64,000 bases of DNA, taken from Micromussa lordhowensis. Lineage: Eukaryota > Cnidaria > Anthozoa > Scleractinia > Lobophylliidae. The position numbers and the translations under genes are program-made. Below the pieces are notes generated by a model, which was given only the letters and a program-made list of their open reading frames with translations, searched no databases and was not told the DNA's origin. The DNA is taken from contig OZ026596.1 of NCBI GenBank assembly GCA_964020085.1, positions 40,105,443 through 40,169,442 of the forward strand. Direction: 5' to 3'. Positions 23,310 through 34,620 of the stretch are shown piece by piece. The stretch's first letter is position 1. Each line of letters opens with the position of its first letter.

Positions 23310-24550
23310 TCTGTAAGAAAGTAACAAAACATACGGACTCATCGAGGTCGCGTTCGCACTGACCCATATTTATAGAATGAGGCATACATATGTATATCTT
23401 CTTTTTTTCAACGTGGCGTTCTTACGCAATTACCTCTTTAACAACGTAACAAAACATATGAACGGACTCATCCACGTGGCGTTCCCACTATCGCATACTT
23501 TTAGAACGAGGCATACATATGTATATCATCTTTACCTTTTGGCTCCCGCACACTCCTTAATGTCTAGTTACTGTTCTTTATGGCGAACTGAACGGAACGT
23601 ACGGACCGTTAAATATAACGAAACGTACGCAATTAACTCTGTAACAACGGAATAAAACATTCGGACTCCCCGAAGTGGCGTTCCCGCTGTCGCATGTTTT
23701 TTGAACGAGGCATACATATGTGTATCATCTTTACCTTTCGGCTCCCGCACATTCCTTAATGTCTAGTTACTGTTCTTTATGGCGAACTGAACCGAACGTA
23801 CGGACCGTTAAATTGAACGAAACGGACGCAGTTAACGATCTGTAAGACGGAACAAAACATTCGGACTCGCCGAAGTGGCGTTCCCGCTGTCGCATGTTTT
23901 TAGAATGAGGCATACATATGTGTATCTTCTTTACCTTTCGGCTCCCGCACACTCCTTAATGTCTAGTTACTGTTCTTTATGGCGAACTGAATGGAACGTT
24001 TAGAATGAGGCATAGATATGTGTATCTTCTTTACCTTTCAGCTCCCGCACACTCCTTAATGTCTAGTTACTGTTCTTTATGGCGAACTGAACGGAACGTA
24101 CGGACCGTTAAATATAACGAAACGTACGCAATTAACTCTGTAACAACGGAATAAAACATTCGGACTCGCCGAAGTGGCGTTCCCGCTGTCGCATGTTTTT
24201 AGAACGAGGCATACATATGTGTATCTTCTTTACCTTTCGGCTCCAGTTACTGTTCTTTATGGCGAACTGAACGAAAAGTACGGGCCATTAACGTTCGGGG
24301 TGGCCTGTCCTTAATTAGATGCAAGCCTGGCGAACTGAACGAAACGTACGGACCGTTAACGCTCAGGGAGCCAGGTCCTTAATTAGATGCAAGCCTGGCG
24401 AACTGAACGAAACGTACGGACCGTTAACGCTCAGGGAGCCCGGTCCTTAATTAGATGCAAGCCTGGCAAACTGAACGAAACGTACGGACCGTATGAAAGG
24501 TGCTCACGGTTCGTAACTGCTTTTACGGTCCGTACGGACCGTACATCAAA
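23310..24550. repeat. Tandem/minisatellite array with palindromic CGTACGGACCGT core
   Basis: A unit of about 200 bp, marked by GTCTAGTTACTGTTCTTTAT (23562, 23761, 23961, 24061 and a partial near 24243), contains GGCGAACTGAACGGAACGTA and CGGACCGTTAA. Spacing is 199, 200 and 100 bp, so one unit is half-deleted. From about 24316 the array changes to a roughly 70-bp unit (GATGCAAGCCTGGCGAACTG...) in three copies. It ends in a perfect palindrome, TACGGTCCGTACGGACCGTA (about 24524-24543). Confidence 0.82.
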
Positions 24551-24860
24551 AATACAGACCGAATCAGTGCGGGTGTATTGGACATGTGTGGGATGATGTG
24601 GTGTACAGCAAATAATCAACTCCTGAATTGGCATTTCTTGGCCACTTATACTGTGGCGGTTTTAATAGAAACTCAAATGAAAGTTAATTGTTAACAATCT
24701 CCATGGTAATTAAATTATCATTTTCAGCAAAGGTGGGGCGAAAAAGGCGCCAAAAGCAACAACAATGTGGCAGCCCCACCAAGACACCACTGCAGAGCAC
24801 CCGAATTGAAAAACCTAATTATAGTAGAGAAAGTAGAATAACATGGACGGATCAGTAACA

Positions 24861-25195
24861 GCCCGTGCCTGACTTACGTCACCGTCGAGTTTATACAATA
24901 CCGTAAAATGACAGAACATATGGCAGCCCATGTCTGACCCCCGTTGCTGTCACGCAATGACTCACAACAGAAAAAAAATAGTAATATACAACTAAATATA
25001 TAATGACTAAACCACAGCAGCCCATGCCTGACCTCCGGTTCCGGCATCGCATATGACTAAAATAATTGACGACAGAAAAAATGTAGCAGCCCTTGTCTGA
25101 CCTAGGAGGTCGTCAATAATAACTACAATCTTCATCATAGTACTAAATAATGCATCAGAAATAGTAGCAGCCCATGTCTGACCTACATTTCTGAG
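24861..25195 (-). repeat. Irregular repeats CAGCCCATGTCTGACC at the 3' side of a DIRS-like element
   Basis: The motif CAGCCCRTGYCTGAC recurs near 24862, 24925, 25018, 25087 and 25168, each followed by a different short inverted-repeat-like sequence. Spacing is about 60-90 bp. It lies just beyond the stop of the tyrosine recombinase and so is probably the element's terminal or untranslated region. Confidence 0.6.
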
Positions 25196-25265
25196 GCTGA
25201 AGAAAAACAAACAACAAAAATAGAAAATCGTATTCGATGGTGCGTTACCCATAGACACGTGTTAC

Positions 25266-26301
25266 TTAATTGGCTTGGAGGCGTTCAGAGCGGATATATA
25301 ATTTGAAAGCATCAGATTTCCAGCGACCAAGAGTGCGGATTTGTGCATCGGAGAAACCCTTATCAGCCGCAAGCAAAGCAGTGCCAATTCGAAGGCTGTG
25401 GCCTTTGTATCGACTGGTATCCAGGCCACAAAATTGTAAACACCGGGAAAGTTCGGTGTTTAACTGATAGACAGTAATCGGTGAAAGGTTTTGTTGGCAA
25501 AATAATGGTCCCGGGAGGGCCCCTCATGATTTGCAGTATTCTACCAGAGATTTGACGGGACAAAATTGCAAAGTGTCCTTGCGGTCAATCAAGATTTCAA
25601 AGGGTTTCCTGTTGGTTTTGTGCTTAAAGGCGGTAATGAGATTTTAATCATTTGTGGTTGGCCATTGTTTACCAAAAATTTGAAAGCATTAAATTGTAAC
25701 ACGGAATCGGCACGATCTCCACTTTTAGCCGCCAGTTCACCAACACGAAAGAAGCCATAAAAAGCTAACAGGAACATGGCTGAGTAAAGACAACGTTGAA
25801 AAGCCAAAGAAGTGGTGTGTTGGAGAGATTTAATAAGCTCGTGCAACACCGGTCGAGTAATAGGTAAACGAAGGTCAGCCAAATGCTGTCGGCTGAGGGC
25901 CGTTAACAACTTATGAATCAAAAAAGACTTAGTCGGGTTGAAATAACCCTTGATCTTGTGGACATAACTTATAGCCGAAATGCGAGTTTTTAAGCGGATA
26001 GGTAAGAGATAAAGAGGGCTAATTGGGAAGAAGATAAAGGCAGCTGGGTGGGTGATGGCCCATAGAAACGGTCATAAAAATTCTGAAAAGACCGCCATGC
26101 CCTCTGGTATGCTGTTTTGCTGCCAGCCGTTAGAGCTAAGCCTAGTAAATCTCTCAAATGAATGACCAACTCTCCGGGAGAAGGTTCGCCGGCACTGGTG
26201 TTGGTATTTCGTCTGCCTGGGGCGCTATTTCCTTGAAGCTCTCGACCTAAAAGTGAGAGATGGAATCGGCTTGGCTGTTCTGCAAGCCAGGAACATGCCA
26301 A
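25266..26301 (-). pseudogene. DIRS-like tyrosine recombinase (frameshifted)
   Basis: The N-terminal SAM-like part (26301-25990) carries GSKTAYQRAWRSFQNFYDRF. The catalytic part includes LLAFYGFFRVGELA with the first catalytic Arg (about 25760). In a later frame come KGHSLRIGTALLAADKGF (H-x-x-R) and LGRWKSDAFKLYIRSERLQ with the nucleophile Tyr, ending at TAA 25268-25266. This is the integrase type that distinguishes DIRS elements from LTR elements, and it inserts a circular DNA copy. At least two frame changes (about 25930-25990 and about 25560-25590) inactivate it. It follows the reverse transcriptase region in the usual DIRS order. Confidence 0.8.
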
Positions 26302-27590
26302 GCACGAAATAAAATATTATAATGTAGACAACTAAGAACCAAGTCACGTAGAAGAACCATGACTAACTTATGCTTAGAGGTCTGCTTATTTATAATATCT
26401 ACTAGGGCAGCATTATCTGTGAAAAAGAGCACGCAGCGATTGGTCATAGTAGACCCCCATATGTGGACAGCCAAAACCATGGGAAAAAGCTCGAGGAAAG
26501 TACTGTTGAAACTGTGCCATGCATCGGGAAGGGCACCGCCAAACCAATGCTTTCCAAATACCGCACTATAACCTTTAGATGCCGCGGCATCTGTATCTAA
26601 TTCAAGTGTAGAGGAAGTTTCCGAGCAGTCCGACAGAAAAAATGCCCTTCCATTAAAATTATTTTGAAATGTCAACCACATTCGGATATCCTGTTTAGAT
26701 TCTCTGTTTAAACGGATGTGGTGATAAGGTCTTGTTAGACCGCTGGTAAGGTTAATTAAGCGGCGTAAAAAAGCCGGCCTGGGATGACAACTGAACAACA
26801 GAAGTTTAAGAGGCCAATTAAAGACTGCAGTTCGCGTACAGTGACGGAGCGTTTCTTGTGAAAGTGATGTAGTAAGGTACGACATTTGGTAAGCTTGTCC
26901 AACGGCAACCTGGCCTCCTGCCTTACAGAATCTGTAAACTGTAAAGTGGTATTTGGTCCCACTGTTTTGTCCTGGGCAATTGGGACTCCAAGAAAGTTTC
27001 ACATATCGAGAAACTTATGAAGGTCTTCATTGCATTTAACTCTACTGGGCGCAATAGACAAAAAGTCGTCTAAAATATGCAATACGGCAGAGACATGTAA
27101 GTGGTGCATGGCAAGCCACTCTAAAGAAGAACTGAACTTTTCGAAAATTGCGTAGCTAAACTTCAGTCCCATAGCAAGACAACGATCAAAATAGTATTCA
27201 TGTGCCCATTTAATACCGAGTAACGGGTATTCCATTGGGTGAACAGGAATTATACGAAATGGGGACTTACTATCTGTCTTAGCTAAAAAGCAACCCGCCC
27301 CTAATTTCTTTAGAATATGAATGGCATCACTAATAGTAGCATAATGGACTGAACATTCGTCAGGAATGGAATCATTTACAGATGAACCTTTTGGGTATGA
27401 TAAATGGTGAATTAATCTAAATTCGTTAGGAGCCTTTTTGGGAACTATATGCCAATGGGCGAAGTACGAAAATTGGGAAAAGGTGGAACCTTGAAAGGTC
27501 CCACAACCCTACCAGCTTCAATTTCCTTCATTAATTTAGCAGAAACAATTTCCGGATTCTGCAGTGCACTTTGCAAATTAGGAGATTCAT
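26247..27590 (-). pseudogene. DIRS-like reverse transcriptase and RNase H region
   Basis: In minus-strand order: SPNLQSALQNPEIVSAKLMK and EIEAGRVVGPFKVPPF (27585-27480), a frame change near 27450, then APNEFRLIHHLSYPKGSSV, GCFLAKTDSKSPFRIIPVHP (motif with Asp), and the catalytic VLHILDDFLSIAP (about 27080-27042). There is an in-frame TGA at 27001-26999, then RELQSLIGLLNFCC and a frame change near 26780. The RNase H part has LELDTDAAASKGYSAVFGKH and CVLFFTDNAALVDIINKQ, with catalytic Asp residues. The protein is near full length but broken at three or more places. Its N-terminal part appears to lie at 33939-33600, beyond an inserted LINE. Confidence 0.82.
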
Positions 27591-29722
27591 CATCATTTTA
27601 TTACTAATTAAAAATACATATTACAGTCGGGCTTGCCCGCGGATAGCTATGCTAGTCTAGGCGGGCCAGTCTATCAATAGTTACAAGTTATTTATTATTA
27701 CTTTAATTACTATTATTACTAAAATGAAGAGAAATGGGAAGAAAAAAACAATAATAATAATAATAATAAAGAAAAAGAAAATTGGAAAAGAATGTAATTT
27801 AATTCAATTGAATTGACTACTACTGACATTTTAATTTACTTTAGAGATGATCGTACCAACCTCAATGAAGGAATCTTCATCTTCAAGAACACTTAAGAGT
27901 TTGTTTTTAATTCTGAGTTTGAATAATTTCTTTGGTAGTTCTCTCAGAGAGCTTGGTATCTCATTCCATAATTTAGCACCAACTCTTGAAAAGGCGTTTT
28001 TTGAATTTCAAGTCTTGAAGCTTTTATGTAAAAATTATCTGAAGTAGAAGAACGTGTGTTGTAAGAATGGACTCTGGACGTTTTTGTAAATAGATTACAT
28101 ATGTTAATAGGGGCAGAGGCAGTGTTAACGTCGTGCATCAATTCAGATAAAGTTTTGTAGTATAAAAAGTTCAAAGGCAAAAGCTTAGCATTAATAAAAA
28201 GCGGTATGGTATGCTCATTCTTTTTTGCAAAGTACATGAAACGTAATGCACGTTTTTGTAATATTAAGATTTTATTTAAGTAAGACTTGAGGGCCTGTCC
28301 CCAAACAGATAATCCATAAGTGATATAAGGAGAGATTAAAGACTGATAAATACTTAATAGGGTATGGAGAGGTATAAAGTGTCTTAATTTTGCAATAAGA
28401 CCTATGATTTTACTAATTTTTAAAGCGATATACTCGATATGAATCTTCCAAGAAAGATTAGAGTCAATTAATATTCCAAGGTACTTAACGTAATTTTTGC
28501 AGTCTAGGGGAATGTTCATATTCTTCTCATTGTCAAATATCCTTATTTTAGGTTGAAAGGATAATCTCTTTTGATTTGGGCGGAATATAACGAAATTTGA
28601 TTTTTTTATATAAGATTTAATTTGTTTGATGTTAGCCATACATACAATTTATTTAGCTCAGCATTCACTCTTTGCTCTAATGACTTAAGGTTTTTGTCCG
28701 CATATATTGGTGTCATCAGCAAAAAGATAAAAGTTGAGCACTTTGGAACAGGTATAAATATCATTGATATACAATAAAAACAATAATGGGCCCAGTACGG
28801 AACCTTGTGGAACACCACAAGTCGTTAATGTTCTTTCAGAGATATGTGGACCAACTAGTGTTGTTTGTATTCGATTCTGCAAATAGGATGAAAACCAATT
28901 GTTAATTATTCCGCGAAAGCCATAATGGTTGAGTTTATCAAGTAAGATGGCGTGATCTACTGTATCGAATGCTTTCTTTAGGTCTATAAAAACGCCACAC
29001 GAAACTTTTGTCCATATTGCTCTGAATAGTATTAGCTATGTCAATAATTGCATGCTGGGTTGAGTGCTCTTCACGGAATCCGTATTGGGAGCGACAAAGT
29101 ATGTCTTCTTCATTTATAAAAACTTTCATTCTTTTGTACATCAATTTTTCAAAAATTCTGTTAAAATTAGACAGTAAAGATATTGGCCTGTAATTATTTG
29201 GTTCAGTTTCATCATCTGCCTTAAATATAGGTATGATTTTCGACATTTTGAGTTTGGCTGGATAAGTTCCAAGTGATACAGATGAATTAAAGATTTCTGC
29301 TAAGAGATGATTTAAAACGTCACTTGCACACTTCAGTAACCGAGTAGGGCAGGAGTAAAGGCCGTGTGACTTGTTGTTAGGAATAGATAGTATTTCCAGT
29401 CGAATTTCAGCTGGAGTGATGGGTTGAAAAAAGAAGGATGATACAGTTGATTTACATTTCCCTAAGAATTCAGTGAAACATTTTGAAGTTGAAGGTAATT
29501 GATTTGCTAATTTTTGTCCCACTGTTGCAAAGTGCTTGTTAAGAATATTAGGTATGCGAGTCGGGTCACGGGAGACCTCGTTATTGTTTTTGAAGTCCTT
29601 GAGTGCACTAATTGATTTACTCTTCTTGGTTTTACGATTCAGTATGTTATTTATTCCTATCCAAGTTTTTTTCATGTTAGTTATGTTGGCCTGGAAGTAT
29701 TCACAGAAATATTGCTTTTTAA

Positions 29723-31458
29723 CTCGTGAAGCGCATGCGCAGCACGAGTTATCGTGAGTTGTGGACAAATGTGTCGCTCGATCGATGGGCTGTAAACTTT
29801 ATGCAAATGAGGTACGCTCGCAGCTTACTTTTAAATTGCTGTCTATCTTTAATTAACACTTTCTTGTTCGATTTTTGCCGCGAAAAAAATTCGAGATTCA
29901 CCGTTTCGTCAAAAATCATGTTTTTTCACTAAAAAGTCATTGCGGGACATGTGTAAATTTATATTCGTTTGAAAGGTCAAGAATATGACCTTTCTCAGCT
30001 ATTTTGTTCTTTGAGATAAAAATAAATCTCGGATTACAATGTCACATCGAAACCCACGCGTTACGCAAAATTCCATTCGAACTCTGGCTTCGAAGCAAAA
30101 TATCACTTTCGCATTGACAAATACCACACATCGGCAGAAGTAAAATCTATTCCTTATCAATCCAGCTTCATCATGTTAAAATTTCAGCAAAATCGAACAA
30201 AACCAGACGGAATTAGAATTTTATCTTTTGTATCTGGCTCAAGTGTTTGAGTAAACTTGATTAGGGCGGTAACCCGTAGCAACCAAAAAACACGGGCGAA
30301 CACACGAAAGCCGTTTTGGTCCACAAAATCCACAAATATCGTTTAACAGCTGAAACTTGAATGGAAAAATCTTTTTCGAACTTTTCTAAAGTAATTTAGA
30401 CGAAAAACTACTTCTGAGTGCTACATAAGAGAGCGAAACGAAAAACAAAGCAGACAGGCATGACAAGGCGAAAACAAGCCGATAATTTATTCAACGTGGG
30501 CCGCTGCACGTACGCAAACAAACTCTTGTTTCTGGATAATTTCAGCCTTACCAGCCAGCGAATGGTTCCAAAAATACTTACACTAGCCTTACAAATGTCC
30601 TGAATTCCATTTCCGAAAGATTTGGCCCAATTCTTGGCCAAATTAAACATTTCTTCGCGATGTCCGCCATTACGGCCAAATGCATACTAATTTGTCAGAT
30701 TGGCAAACTTCTCCCGAGGGGGGGATAGCACGAAAAGAGCTGAAAATTGGCCTGTGATTGGATAATTATTAGGTCATTTCACTGTCCAAATTTGGTGAAA
30801 AGCGGATGTAACGCAAATTTTCTGTCACGATTTAAGTCATCAGACTTCAGTATCTGAAATTTACAGGGTCGGACTAGAAAGAGTTTTAAAATAAGCTGTT
30901 TTAAAGGTCTAAATTAAAAGATATAAGTTAAAGAAGGCTCGTCTACCGAAAATGAGAACATCGAGAATCGTAAAATCGATGAGCAGCACAAGTTCTCACT
31001 GGATGCCAAATTCGTGTGGATTTTACAAAAAAGCGGAAGAAGTACGGTTTTATGGTATGGTAAATGGGCATATAACGAGCGAAATGATATAAACACAGAG
31101 CAATTAGTTTCTGTATCTCTAAAAATAAAGAAAAAAAGAAAAAAATTCAGCCTACACCCGGAGTCAATCGCGGTACACTTGAACGGCAGAGGTACGCAGT
31201 ACCACTGAGCTATGTCAACATCAGGTGCAGAAAGCGAAAAAAAAATAAACATTCTTATTAGTATCAACTATAAAACCTCAGACAACTCAGCGGGCTCGAG
31301 TCTATACGAGGATTTTCCGTTGGTTAATTTCCTCGTACTCTAAATATGAAAATCAGCCACAATATTCCCAAAACCAAATAATATTAAACATAATCCAAAA
31401 AAAATATTTGAATTCGTTTGTTCGCTTCACGAGTTTGCTCACAGAGCACTTTGATTAC
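29723..31458. mobile_element. 1.7-kb non-autonomous insertion inside the LINE
   Basis: Removing this segment brings the endonuclease end (..SLTRI) next to the reverse transcriptase start (KKQYFCEYF..) in register, and both borders show TAA (29720-29722 and 31459-31461). CTCGTGAAGCG at 29723-29733 matches CGCTTCACGAG at 31423-31433 in inverted orientation, but the right copy lies 25 bp inside the border. The interior has no recognisable gene, only short ORFs and a tRNA-like piece. A 3-bp TWA duplication would suit a PIF/Harbinger-type non-autonomous element. That class assignment is tentative. Confidence 0.6.
31140..31220 (-). repeat. tRNA-like sequence, probably SINE-derived
   Basis: The minus strand reads GTTGACATAGCTCAGTGGTA with an A box (31212-31202). 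About 35 bases further on comes CGATTGACTCCGGG, resembling a B box (31170-31157). The arms do not pair well enough for a functional tRNA. It lies inside the 1.7-kb insertion. Confidence 0.38.
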
Positions 31459-32760
31459 TAATTCGAGTTAGACTGCAGATTTTATTTCTATAAAATTTAT
31501 ATTTAGCATCATTACCAGATAAATATAGCTTGTTTTTAATCTTAATTGAAGTTCTTATTCCTTTAGTTATCCAAGGTTTAGAGCATTGTTTCGCCTTGCG
31601 GCATGAGAGTGTTCTCATAGGAGCGTGCTTGTTTACAACTTTGTTGAACTCGCTGTAAAAAGAGGAAAACATCTTGTCCATGTCATTAGTTGCATTGGAG
31701 AGAATGCCATTCCAATCAACTTGAGAGAGGTCATGATTAAAACGATCCGCTGAAAATTGTGAGTAATCGCGAACTTTGTGTTTTGTTAATTTTGTAGGCT
31801 TTTCCCTAACTGATTTCATAATGCAAAACTGAGCAAAATGATCACTTAAGTCAGTAATCAAATTTCCACTGAGTTGCACTTGTTCAGGATTGTTTACAAA
31901 AATATTATCGATTAAGGTGGCCGAATTATTGCGAACACGTGTTGGTTTATCGATAGTAGGAATGAGATAACAGCTTTGGAGAGCTAACAAGAAATCATGA
32001 CTATACCGAGAGGTCTCAAAGTTTAAAAGGTCGATGTTGAAATCTCCTACGATATAGAGTTGTTTTCCAGTTGAAGTTAATTTTTCAATGGTTTCTTCAA
32101 AATAGCTTTGAAAACGGCCAGGGGAGTTATGTTGCCTGTACATGACACCACAAATTACATTTTTCTTTTTAACAAAGGAAATTTCAATCCATAGAGCTTG
32201 AAATGCCTCATTAGATGTTCGTTCTAAGACTTTGTAATTAAGTGTTTCATCAATAAACATTCCGACACCTCCAGAGGCCAGAGGTGTAGGAATGTGTTGA
32301 AAGTTATAACCCGGTACTGTTCGACAGCAATCGACAGAATTTGAATTGGTAATTTTAGTTTCTGTTACTCCAATGATATTGAAGCGAAAATTTAGTTAAT
32401 CCAAGATATGAGTTTGAAGATTTTCTAAATTTTGATTTAAACTATAATCGATTTCATCTCTTGTTAATTTGTTTTTCAATTCTTGAAAGTTATGAGGCGA
32501 GTAATATCGGCTTTGTATACGATAGTTCAACAGATTATTATTGAAGTTAAGATCTTCATCTTGTCTTGTATTTGTATTAAACAAATCCAAATCATATAAA
32601 CTGGATAATTTATCTCAGGATTTTTTAGTCTTACTTCTGGTAAGCAAACTATTATTGAATGGACCATGGTAAGCAGCTAGGTCTCCCCTAAAGTTAAAGT
32701 ATGGCAATTCTTGTAGAAGTGCTTTCAAGCATTTTGACCTAAGCTTGTCTTTACGCTGAG

Positions 32761-33596
32761 TCATTTAGAAAAGTTCAAAAGATAAGATAAAATACTTATC
32801 CAGACTTCATTTTGAGTAGTAGAGTTGTTTGGTTCTTTCATCCTTAGGCCATCTAAATCCTCCTTCCTGAGTAATTTGATCGCTCTAGAGCCATCCGTTT
32901 GGTGCAGAAAGATTGCAGATTCCTTCGCCCAGCAAAACTTATAACTGTAATTCGTTTGATGTATCTTCGCTAAATGGAGTAGTTCCTGTAAGTATGGAGG
33001 CAGGTGACAGAAAATAGCGACCCGCCAATTTCAGTCGAGGAAGATAGGCCAAGATCATCCGCCGTTAGTTGATTTGCGTTGTTCCTGGCTGCCATGACTT
33101 GCTCACGGGCCATCCTCCTTACAAATTTGCGAATTATCGGCTGCTGTCGCTGACCACGATTTGAATTTCTTGGTTGAACTCTGTGGGCAATATCAATATC
33201 TGATATTGATACATTAGCTCCTATACCGGTTCGCCGGTTCGCCGTTTCCACAGAGGTTTCCTGGTCACTTGCCTGTGGAACTCCAATGATCTTTATGTTG
33301 TATTGGTAGCTGTAGGACATGATGTCGTCAATCGCTTTAGCGATGGTATTTAGATTGGATTCGATGCTTTCCAGTCTGCTTTTCAGCTTCAGGGATTCTC
33401 TAGCTATTTCCTCTTTTGACTTAAGTAAGTCGTCGTAGCCCTCACTTAAGAATTGGACATCTTGTACACTGGGTGATTCTTTGCTGACCTTGGCCGCCAT
33501 CTTGTCTTTGAACCTCTGAAAATCTTCCGATAGACTTTTAACTTGACCTCTTAGTTTATCGTTATCCTTTTTCAATGATTTTACATTCTCTCCCAT
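32761..33596 (-). pseudogene. LINE ORF1 (coiled coil plus RNA-binding-like domain)
   Basis: The ATG at 33594-33596 begins MGENVKSLKKDNDKLRGQVK, a coiled coil running through ESLKLKSRLESIESNLN. Then come YNIKIIGVPQASD and SDIDIAHRVQPRN, typical of the RRM-like core of LINE ORF1, and IIRKFVRRMAREQVMAARNN. After a frame change near 33000, the C-terminal part LPPYLQELLHLAKIHQTNY and YKFCWAKESAIFLHQTDG continues to the TGA at 32763-32761. The protein binds RNA as a chaperone in related elements. One frame change separates the two parts. Confidence 0.72.
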
Positions 33597-33599
33597 TTT

Positions 33600-33939
33600 A
33601 GTAAGATTTTTTCAATTTTAAATGATTTGACCGCAGATTTTGAGTAATTAAAGGTGGTTTGACTGCAGAGCTTTGTCCGCGTGTTCGCGTGACACGCAAC
33701 GGAGAAATTTGAAAACCGTTCCGAAAACCGTCAACTAATAGGGTTTTTAGGGCTGGACTATAACCGGCCAATAAATTCTCAAACCGGTCTGCCTTTACGG
33801 GCATGACTGGCTGGCTGCCCAACACTTGGATTAGTATGCTGCGATCAGGATTTTCTGACATTGTGGCACTGGTGGGTTTTTCAGACCTGACAGTGACTTG
33901 GTGGATGTTTTGCATTGCATTTAAAGCAGACGTGCTCAT
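33600..33939 (-). pseudogene. N-terminal part of the split DIRS-like reverse transcriptase
   Basis: The minus strand encodes QPVMPVKADRFENLLAGYSP and TLLVDGFRNGFQIS, then PPLITQNL. In DIRS-type polyproteins this P-V--D-LE--L-GY...L--GF--GF-I block directly precedes the -NL-SA---PEIV block, which here reappears at 27585. The order and strand match, so this is taken as the upstream half of the element at 25266-27590, separated by the LINE. The continuing open frame below 33620 (RSNHLKLKKSY) is junction or LINE leader. Confidence 0.62.
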
Positions 33940-33959
33940 ATTGGCATCCCCTGCATTGC

Positions 33960-34110
33960 TTAGGGAGCATCTCCAAATTTCGGAAGGGAAAATTTCTGAT
34001 GCTTCGGAAATGATATCAGAATACTTGTAAGATGGTGCCGATCAAATTCGGAAGGTCATCCAGCACTATCGGGAATTGAACTTAAAGAATCTATCGGAAC
34101 CTTTTCGGAA
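33960..34110 (+). repeat. TCGGAA-rich dispersed repeat with TTAGGGAGCATCTCCAAAT end
   Basis: TTAGGGAGCATCTCCAAAT at 33960-33978 is followed by several TTCGGAA/ATCGGAA motifs. A 19/19 inverted match of the terminus lies at 52583-52601, also flanked by CGGAA/TTCCG-rich sequence. The right limit here is approximate. Non-coding. Confidence 0.55.
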
Positions 34111-34450
34111 ACTTGTGATCTGGTGGAATAGTGTAATTGTATCTACCACAACTGATAAGAGAAATCAAAGAGTAGCAATGAAACTCACGAATTCATAATT
34201 CAGTCTCTCGGTCTTTGGTAATAATAATTTGTTTTGTTTGTTTGTTTTGGTAATAATAATAGTTTATGTTATGGAGAAATACTTGGGCATATAAAATGAA
34301 ATTCAAGACATGTTCCTTGGAAAGGTAGAGATTGTTATAAAGCGAGTTTTCAGAAATGGGCGCCAACATGCACATTAGAGTCTGCTTGAGAAGCGTTTGT
34401 GTATTGTTGTTTTTGTGAATAACTTTATTAATTTACCTTGTATCTGTGAT
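34111..34450. other. Short non-coding stretch
   Basis: Nothing recognised apart from a TTTGTTTG-type simple repeat near 34230. Confidence 0.3.
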
Positions 34451-34620
34451 TGGGTGATTCCAGAAAATATCCATACCATACCACGGACGGCATCTTGGAA
34501 TTCCGAGGGAGAGGGGGGGGGGGTTCTTGGACTGGAATTCCGAAGACGTGGGGGGTAACGCAGTTTGGAATTCCAAAGGCATGGGGGGGTGTTTCAGCTC
34601 TGAATTCAGTGAATTTCCAG
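34451..34620 (+). repeat. Left copy of a 43-bp inverted repeat plus GGAATTCC/G-rich minisatellite
   Basis: 34451-34493 (beginning TGGGTGATTCCAG, ending GGACGGCAT) is a perfect 43/43 reverse complement of 46516-46558. It is followed inward by degenerate units of GGAATTCC plus a G-run (about 34496, 34539, 34577). The same kind of units lie inward of the right copy on the same strand. Candidate left terminus of a 12.1-kb element. Confidence 0.75.

Larger units (their letters stand above)
27841..32764 (-). pseudogene. LINE ORF2: endonuclease and reverse transcriptase, interrupted
   Basis: It starts at the ATG 32764-32762, overlapping the ORF1 stop as ATGA. The endonuclease part (32260-31439) shows QLYIVGDFNIDLLNFET, NNSATLIDNIFV and LITDLSDHFAQF, the APE-type catalytic motifs. 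The coding sense breaks at 31460 and resumes at 29720 after an insertion. The reverse transcriptase then shows NNYRPISLLSNFNRIFEKL, CRSQYGFREEHSTQHAI, TCGVPQGSVLGPLLFLLYIN and LNFYLFADDTNI (catalytic FADD, about 28715). The C-terminal connection domain (28639-27944) includes VKYLGILIDSNLSWKIHI. Several frame changes (for example near 32590, 29000, 28690 and 28640) make it non-functional. Confidence 0.8.
27585..33605 (-). mobile_element. CR1/L2-group-like LINE inserted in a DIRS element
   Basis: A two-ORF non-LTR retrotransposon in minus orientation. The 5' end is near 33600, followed by ORF1, ORF2 (endonuclease plus reverse transcriptase) and a 3' tail with a conserved GCCTAGACTAGCATAGCTAT segment. 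It ends in ATGATG-type repeats at about 27597-27585 instead of poly-A. Microsatellite 3' ends are a feature of CR1/L2-type elements. It carries an internal insertion (29723-31458). Flanking sequence on both sides encodes parts of one DIRS protein, so the insertion point lies between NPEIV-type and PPLITQN-type residues. A clean target duplication was not seen. Confidence 0.75.

Noticed and set aside
23377..24596. Several ORFs reading TERNVRTVKYNETYA-like peptides
   Set aside because: They follow the period of the tandem array on both strands and change frame with unit boundaries. They are repeat artefacts.
31140..31220. Possible functional tRNA gene
   Set aside because: The A-box and B-box matches are convincing but the acceptor and T arms do not pair, and the copy sits inside a repeat. 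It is kept only as a tRNA-like repeat.
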